DNA of 36,793 nt from Rhizobiaceae bacterium (GTDB lineage Bacteria; Pseudomonadota; Alphaproteobacteria; Rhizobiales; Rhizobiaceae), in the NCBI GenBank assembly GCA_020628035.1, contig JAHDFS010000011.1, forward strand, positions 3,132-39,924, read 5' to 3'. The translations under genes were made by a program, and so were the position numbers. This document shows positions 32,545 to 36,793 of the stretch, piece by piece. Under the pieces are notes generated by a model. That model was not told the origin of the DNA, searched no databases, and saw only the letters and a program-made list of their open reading frames with translations. Positions within the stretch are counted from its first letter, which is position 1; the number at the start of each line of letters is the position of its first letter.

Positions 32545-33516
32545 ATGGCGAAAGAACTTTCTTCAGAACAGATTATCGAGAAGCCGTCAGAAGCGATCAG
32601 AAATGATGCTTTAACGCGCACGATCGATCATTTTAAACGCGAATGGCAGATCTATCTCATGCTCTTGCCAACCATCATCTGGTTCGTCGTTTTTTTGTAT
32701 AAACCGATGTATGGCTTGCAGATCGCATTTAAGGATTATTCGATCTTTAAAGGCGTGGCGAACAGCCCGTGGGTTGGGTTTGAGCATTTTGAAACCCTAT
32801 TCACCAATGATCAGTTCCTGCGCGCGGTTCAAAACACCATTGAAATCAGTGCATTGAACCTACTCTTTGGCTTTCCTGCACCGATTATCTTGGCACTGAT
32901 GTTCAATGAGATCTTGCATGCAAGCTACAAGCGCACTGCGCAAACCATTGTGTATTTGCCGCATTTTATCTCTTCTGTGATCATTGCAGGTATCGTAATC
33001 ACCGCGTTTTCTCCGTCGGCCGGAATTGTCAACACGGTCATGGGTTGGTTGGGCCTAGATCCAATCTACTTCCTAACCCAGCCAGAATGGTTCCGGCCGA
33101 TTTTTGTCGGCACCGGGATTTGGCAAGAAGCTGGTTTTGGATCGATCGTATTCTTGGCGGCAATCGCAGGTGTGAATCCATCGCTCTATGAGAGTGCTGT
33201 GGTTGATGGCGCCAATCGATGGCAGATGATGTGGCGAATTACCATCCCATCCATCATGCCAACGATTTTGATCATGCTGATCATTCGAATTGGCAACATT
33301 ATGGAAGTCTCTTTCGAACTTGTGATCCTGCTCTATCAGCCATCCACTTATTCAACAGCGGATGTGGTCAATACCTGGGTCTACCGTCAGGGCTTGCAGT
33401 CTGGTCAATACGATTTGGCTGCTGCTGCCGGATTATTCAATGCCGTGGTCGCTTTTGTTCTTGTCATGGTCGCTAACACTTTATCGCGCCGTTTGTCGCG
33501 CACATCACTGTGGTGA
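32545..33516 (+). CDS. Oligosaccharide ABC transporter permease (LplB/AlgM1-like)
   Basis: A 323-residue permease. The frame opens 15 codons earlier, but the ATG at 32545 starts 4 nt after the ATPase stop and gives a cytoplasmic N-terminus of normal length. The first helix (about residues 38-56) leads into KPMYGLQIAFKDYSIFKG, a hallmark of the LplB type; the coupling loop is ESAVVDGANRWQMMWRITIPSIMPT. The C-terminal SRRLSRTSLW is also typical of this type. It pairs with the following permease. Confidence 0.92.
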   Translation: MAKELSSEQIIEKPSEAIRNDALTRTIDHFKREWQIYLMLLPTIIWFVVFLYKPMYGLQIAFKDYSIFKGVANSPWVGFEHFETLFTNDQFLRAVQNTIEISALNLLFGFPAPIILALMFNEILHASYKRTAQTIVYLPHFISSVIIAGIVITAFSPSAGIVNTVMGWLGLDPIYFLTQPEWFRPIFVGTGIWQEAGFGSIVFLAAIAGVNPSLYESAVVDGANRWQMMWRITIPSIMPTILIMLIIRIGNIMEVSFELVILLYQPSTYSTADVVNTWVYRQGLQSGQYDLAAAAGLFNAVVAFVLVMVANTLSRRLSRTSLW

Positions 33517-33526
33517 GGGCTCGCAC

Positions 33527-34408
33527 ATGATGAAATGGAATCTCTACTCCCGCGGGGACAAGTTTTTCGCAATCGCCGTTTCTGTATTAATCGGAATGTT
33601 TACCGCCGCAACGCTATACCCGTTTATCTATATTGCGGCTGTGTCATTCAGTTCAGGTTTTGCAGCTGCCGCTGGTAAAGTGGTACTAACCCCTATTGAT
33701 GCAACGATCGAGGCTTATCGCTTTATCCTGTCAGACCCACAATTTTGGGTGTCTTACCGCAATACATTTATCTATACGATTGGTGGCACATTGATGAGCA
33801 TGGCGTTCATCATTCCAGGGGCTTATGCCCTATCGCGCCCACAATTGAAAGGTCGACGGTTCTTCAACCTCTTTATCGCCTTTACCATGTGGTTTAATGC
33901 CGGTTTGATCCCATTCTTCTTGAATATGCGCGATCTAAATCTGCTTGATAGCATGTTCGGCATCATCTTAGCGTTTGCCGTCAATGCCTTTAACATCATC
34001 CTTTTAAGAAACTTCTTTGAAAGTATTCCGCGCAGCTTTGAGGAGGCCGCGAGAATGGATGGCGCCAATGATTTCCAAGTGCTTTGGAAAGTCTTTGTGC
34101 CGCTGTCAAAACCTGCGATCGCAACCATTACGCTGTTTTGTATTGTTGCCCGCTGGAATGGTTTCTTCTGGGCTATGGTCTTGTTGCAAAGTGAAGAGAA
34201 AATCCCGTTACAGGTTTTCCTTCGCCACACAATCGCCAAGCTCAGTGATACCGAAGAGTTTGCCATGAACGTACTCGATGCGGCTTATGGCCCGGAAACT
34301 GTGACAGGGGCGATTATCGTCTGCTCAATCATTCCGGTTCTGATCGTCTATCCATTTATTCAGAAATATTTCGAGAAAGGCATCCTGCTGGGGGGTGTCA
34401 AAGAATGA
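33527..34408 (+). CDS. Oligosaccharide ABC transporter permease (LplC/AlgM2-like)
   Basis: A 293-residue permease of the CUT1 type. GAGGG at 33515-33519 lies 7 nt before the ATG at 33527 (a second ATG follows directly), so I took this start; the longer open frame upstream lies in the previous gene. TAATLYPFIYIAAVSFS is at about residues 29-45, and the coupling loop is EEAARMDGANDFQVLWKVFVPLSKPA. The C-terminal KYFEKGILLGGVKE is the typical LplC end. It starts 10 nt after the first permease stop. Confidence 0.93.
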   Translation: MMKWNLYSRGDKFFAIAVSVLIGMFTAATLYPFIYIAAVSFSSGFAAAAGKVVLTPIDATIEAYRFILSDPQFWVSYRNTFIYTIGGTLMSMAFIIPGAYALSRPQLKGRRFFNLFIAFTMWFNAGLIPFFLNMRDLNLLDSMFGIILAFAVNAFNIILLRNFFESIPRSFEEAARMDGANDFQVLWKVFVPLSKPAIATITLFCIVARWNGFFWAMVLLQSEEKIPLQVFLRHTIAKLSDTEEFAMNVLDAAYGPETVTGAIIVCSIIPVLIVYPFIQKYFEKGILLGGVKE

Positions 34409-34435
34409 CAAGAAACACGCAAAACGGAGGAAATC

Positions 34436-35998
34436 ATGCGTAAATTAACTCTTGCCGCAGCTCTTCTGGCTGGCACTGCATTTGCATCGCCGGCGACATC
34501 AGGAGAGCACCTAAAAATTGTCGAAGGGGACCCGCTGGAACTTACAATCCAAATGAACCACGCGCGTTACCCGGTTTATAAAGAAGACTGGCCGGTTGAA
34601 CAGCAGGCACGTGAGTGGACAAATGTTCACTTGGTCGACGTTACCGTGGGTGCAAACCTTCGTACGGACGAAAATACGGGCCGGACGGAAGCGCTGAACT
34701 TGATGCTCGCAGGTGGTAATATCCCTGATATCGTTGGCTCAAGCCGCATCAAAGACTTCGTCAACCAATATGGTCCAGAAGGTGCATTCTTGCCGCTTAA
34801 CGAATTGATCGAAGAACATGCGCCAAATATGAAGGCATATTTTGATGCACGTCCTGAAGTGGCTGCCGCGATTTCAGCTGCGGATGGAAACATGTATTAC
34901 ATCCCTTATTTGCCAGATGGTAAATATGGTCGTGCATACTGGATCCGTACGGATTGGCTCAATAAATTGGGTCTTGAAGTGCCACAAACTGTTGATGAGT
35001 TTGAAGCCGCTCTGCGCGCCTTTAAAACTCAAGATCCAAACGGTAATGGCGAAGCGGATGAAGTTCCATATTTCGCGCGTCAGTGGCCAGAGCTTATCCG
35101 TCTTGTAACACTTTGGGACGGCCGTTCATCTGGTTCTGATACTTACCACGATTTTTATGTTGATGAAGGTCAGATGAAACACCCTTATGCAGGTGAAGGC
35201 TATCGCGAAGGCATTAAAAACCTTGCACGTTGGTATGCTGAAGGCTTGGTGGACGCGGAAGTGTTTACACGCGGTTCGTCAGCACGTGACTTTCTATTGT
35301 CTGAAAACCTTGGTGGTGCAACACACGATTGGTTTGCGTCGACTTCCGGCTATAACAGATTGTCGGCTGAAATTGATGGTTTTGAGTTCAAAGCTATGGC
35401 ACCGCCTGCTTCTATCAGCGGTAAGCGCATTGAAGAGCATCGCCGTATTCCGATTAAGCCAGATGGATGGGCCATTGGTCATACCAATAAGCACCCAGTT
35501 GAAACCATTAAATATTTCGATTTCTGGTTCACACCAGAAGGTCGTCGCTTGGCAAACTTTGGTGTTGAAGGCCAGCAATATGATGTGGTTGACGGTAAAG
35601 CCATCTTCAAGAAAGAATTCCTTGAAGCTGGTCCTGTGAACAGATCTCTTTATCAGATCGGCTCGCAACTTCAGGGTCGCGGCTACTTCCAGGATTACAA
35701 TTACGAAATCCAGTGGTCTAACGAGTTCGCTCTTGAAGGTATCGCGCTTTATGACGAAGGCGATTATCTGATTGACCAGTTCCTTGGTGTTGCCTTTAAT
35801 GCTGAAGAGCAGAAGGTTTACGACAAATATTGGGGTACAATCCGCGATTATATGCTCGAGCGTCAGCAAGCCTGGATCCTAGGTGCTGCAGATGTTGAAG
35901 CAGAATGGGACGATTATCAGGCTCAGCTGAAAAAGCTTGGTTATGATGAAGTTCTCGTTGTCATGCAATCTGCATACGAGCGCCAATACGGCAATTAA
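34436..35998 (+). CDS. Large oligosaccharide-binding protein (AlgQ/LplA-like)
   Basis: A 520-residue extracytoplasmic binding protein with a Sec signal peptide (cleavage near ATSGEH, about residue 22) and no lipobox Cys. GGAGG lies 5 nt before the start. At residues 200-209 there is an EF-hand-like calcium loop D-x-N-x-N-x-E-x-D-E (D200, N202, N204, E206, D208, E209), the arrangement found in the alginate-binding AlgQ proteins. Size also fits AlgQ (about 500), above ordinary sugar-binding proteins. With the AlgM-like permeases and the lyase next door, alginate oligosaccharides are the best guess; other acidic oligosaccharides are possible. Confidence 0.88.
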   Translation: MRKLTLAAALLAGTAFASPATSGEHLKIVEGDPLELTIQMNHARYPVYKEDWPVEQQAREWTNVHLVDVTVGANLRTDENTGRTEALNLMLAGGNIPDIVGSSRIKDFVNQYGPEGAFLPLNELIEEHAPNMKAYFDARPEVAAAISAADGNMYYIPYLPDGKYGRAYWIRTDWLNKLGLEVPQTVDEFEAALRAFKTQDPNGNGEADEVPYFARQWPELIRLVTLWDGRSSGSDTYHDFYVDEGQMKHPYAGEGYREGIKNLARWYAEGLVDAEVFTRGSSARDFLLSENLGGATHDWFASTSGYNRLSAEIDGFEFKAMAPPASISGKRIEEHRRIPIKPDGWAIGHTNKHPVETIKYFDFWFTPEGRRLANFGVEGQQYDVVDGKAIFKKEFLEAGPVNRSLYQIGSQLQGRGYFQDYNYEIQWSNEFALEGIALYDEGDYLIDQFLGVAFNAEEQKVYDKYWGTIRDYMLERQQAWILGAADVEAEWDDYQAQLKKLGYDEVLVVMQSAYERQYGN

Positions 35999-36017
35999 TA
36001 GCCTTTGAACAACACAA

Positions 36018-36042
36018 GAGCGGCGGGAGATGACCGCCGCTC
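36018..36042 (+). terminator. Intergenic hairpin after the AlgQ-like gene
   Basis: A perfect 9-bp GC-rich stem GAGCGGCGG/CCGCCGCTC with a 7-nt loop lies 19 nt after the binding-protein stop. A T-poor stretch follows, so read-through into the lyase gene is likely. It probably stabilises the upstream message. Confidence 0.65.
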
Positions 36043-36075
36043 AATCTCTAATTTTACACACGGAATTTACGATCC

Positions 36076-36793
36076 ATGGCAAGTGACGCACTTCCTTTGC
36101 TTGATGAACCAAGAGCTGGTCAATTAACGATCCAATACTCACCGGATGAGAATACGCAGATCGTTGAAAACCCACCGCGTTTTACATGGATACCTGTTAT
36201 TGATGACGATGCGCGCTATGTGCTGCGCATGTCGCAAGATGCTGATTATCCAGAAAAAAATACGCATATATTTGAAGATATTCCGCTGAACTTTTTCACG
36301 CCCGATATTGCGTTGGAGCCCGGCAAATACCACTGGTCTTATGCAACATGGGATAGTGACGCAAAAAAACCATCGAGTTCCTGGAGCAGCTCGCGGATAT
36401 TTTTGATCGCTGCAGGCTTGCCTGAGACACCGGTGCCGCCGCGCAAAACACGATATAAGGATGTGGTAACTAACCACCCTCGCCTTTGGATGACAACAGA
36501 TCGCCTCAATGAGTTTAAAAAGGCTGTTGCGTCAGATCCTAACCATTGCAGCTGGTCAAATTTCTACGAAAAATCCGTCCTACCTTGGATGGATCGTGAT
36601 GTGATGAGTGAGCCCAAAGGCTATCCCAATCATCAACGGACCGCACCGATTTGGCGGCAAACCTATATTGAGCTTCAGGAACATTGGTATGCCATTCGGC
36701 ATCTAGCCATTGGCGGTGCTGTAACTGATGATGAAAATATGACAGCGCGCGCCAAGGAGTGGTTGCTAGAGGCTGCATCTTGGGACCCTATGG
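36076..36793 (+). CDS. Heparinase II/III-like (DUF4962, PL15-like) lyase, N-terminal part
   Basis: An open frame runs from the ATG at 36076 to the window edge, 239 codons and one base, with no stop. The N-terminal part has a fibronectin-like/DUF4962 look (NPPRFTWIPV, YVLRMSQDADYP, LEPGKYHWSYATWDSD) followed by HPRLWMTTDRLNEFKKAV and a start of an alpha/alpha toroid (WYAIRHLAIGGAVTDDENMTARAKEWLLEAASWDP, as landmark region). This is the architecture of exolytic alginate lyases of the PL15 type such as Agrobacterium Atu3025. There is no signal peptide, so it would work in the cytoplasm on imported oligosaccharides. Catalytic residues lie beyond the edge. Confidence 0.78.
   Translation, partial: MASDALPLLDEPRAGQLTIQYSPDENTQIVENPPRFTWIPVIDDDARYVLRMSQDADYPEKNTHIFEDIPLNFFTPDIALEPGKYHWSYATWDSDAKKPSSSWSSSRIFLIAAGLPETPVPPRKTRYKDVVTNHPRLWMTTDRLNEFKKAVASDPNHCSWSNFYEKSVLPWMDRDVMSEPKGYPNHQRTAPIWRQTYIELQEHWYAIRHLAIGGAVTDDENMTARAKEWLLEAASWDPM

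Noticed and set aside
35294-35869. 191-codon open frame on the minus strand
   Set aside because: It is antisense to the AlgQ-like gene, which has a signal peptide and calcium loop; it has no start context or recognisable motif.
1-36793. CRISPR arrays, insertion sequences, tRNA or rRNA genes
   Set aside because: No regularly spaced repeats, transposase frames or recognisable tRNA/rRNA sequences were seen by eye anywhere in the window.

Overview
The window looks like part of an alphaproteobacterial chromosome, most likely a marine member of the Hyphomicrobiales (Rhizobiales). The reasons are the layout of the carbon-phosphorus (C-P) lyase genes (phnGHIJKL-N, DUF1045, phnM, and phnCDEE with a hexapeptide acetyltransferase), several ABC and TRAP uptake systems, a moderate GC content judged by eye, and an alginate-lyase-type polysaccharide locus at the right edge. 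Genus is not resolved. All readings are by eye; no database search was run.

Layout. (1) 1-1257: the 3' end of a LuxR-type regulator, a stand-alone response-regulator receiver, then about 480 bases without a gene that end in a strong plus-strand terminator. (2) 1271-9118: phosphonate catabolism. phnG-H-I-J-K-L-N run on the minus strand with stop/start overlaps or 2-nt gaps; a DUF1045 2H-phosphoesterase gene lies on the plus strand between phnN and phnM; the regulator phnF is divergent from phnG. (3) 9211-15896: a secreted glycerophosphodiester phosphodiesterase on the plus strand, then on the minus strand phnC-phnD-phnE1-phnE2-SDR-acetyltransferase. Pho-box-like sites lie upstream of phnG and, more weakly, of phnC. 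(4) 16268-28163: eleven minus-strand genes that read as one catabolic cluster: an N-formylglutamate-amidohydrolase-family protein, a TRAP transporter (DctQ, DctM, DctP), a glutamine-synthetase-like ligase, an aldehyde dehydrogenase, an iron-type alcohol dehydrogenase and a polyamine-type ABC transporter, with a divergent RpiR-family regulator at the head (28288-29154). (5) 29172-31269: a MATE exporter and a GntR/FCD regulator. (6) 31464-36793: a divergent oligosaccharide ABC importer resembling the alginate importer AlgS-M1-M2-Q, followed by the first 239 codons of a DUF4962/heparinase-II-like lyase that runs off the window.

How the parts work together. Phosphonates are bound by PhnD, imported by PhnCE1E2 and converted by the PhnGHIJKLMN machinery. 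No phnP-type cyclic phosphodiesterase gene is present, so the DUF1045 2H phosphoesterase is a candidate for that step. The middle cluster has the parts for gamma-glutamylation of an imported amine, oxidation of an alcohol to aldehyde to acid, and amide hydrolysis. The alcohol dehydrogenase makes an amino alcohol a better guess than putrescine. The right-hand cluster imports and cleaves uronate oligosaccharides, probably alginate.

Features beyond the gene list: all four solute-binding-protein genes are followed directly by a GC-rich hairpin before the next gene; there are repeated or palindromic candidate operators in front of phnG/phnF, the RpiR gene and the alginate-type importer; and a plus-strand terminator at 1201-1257 has no gene immediately upstream.
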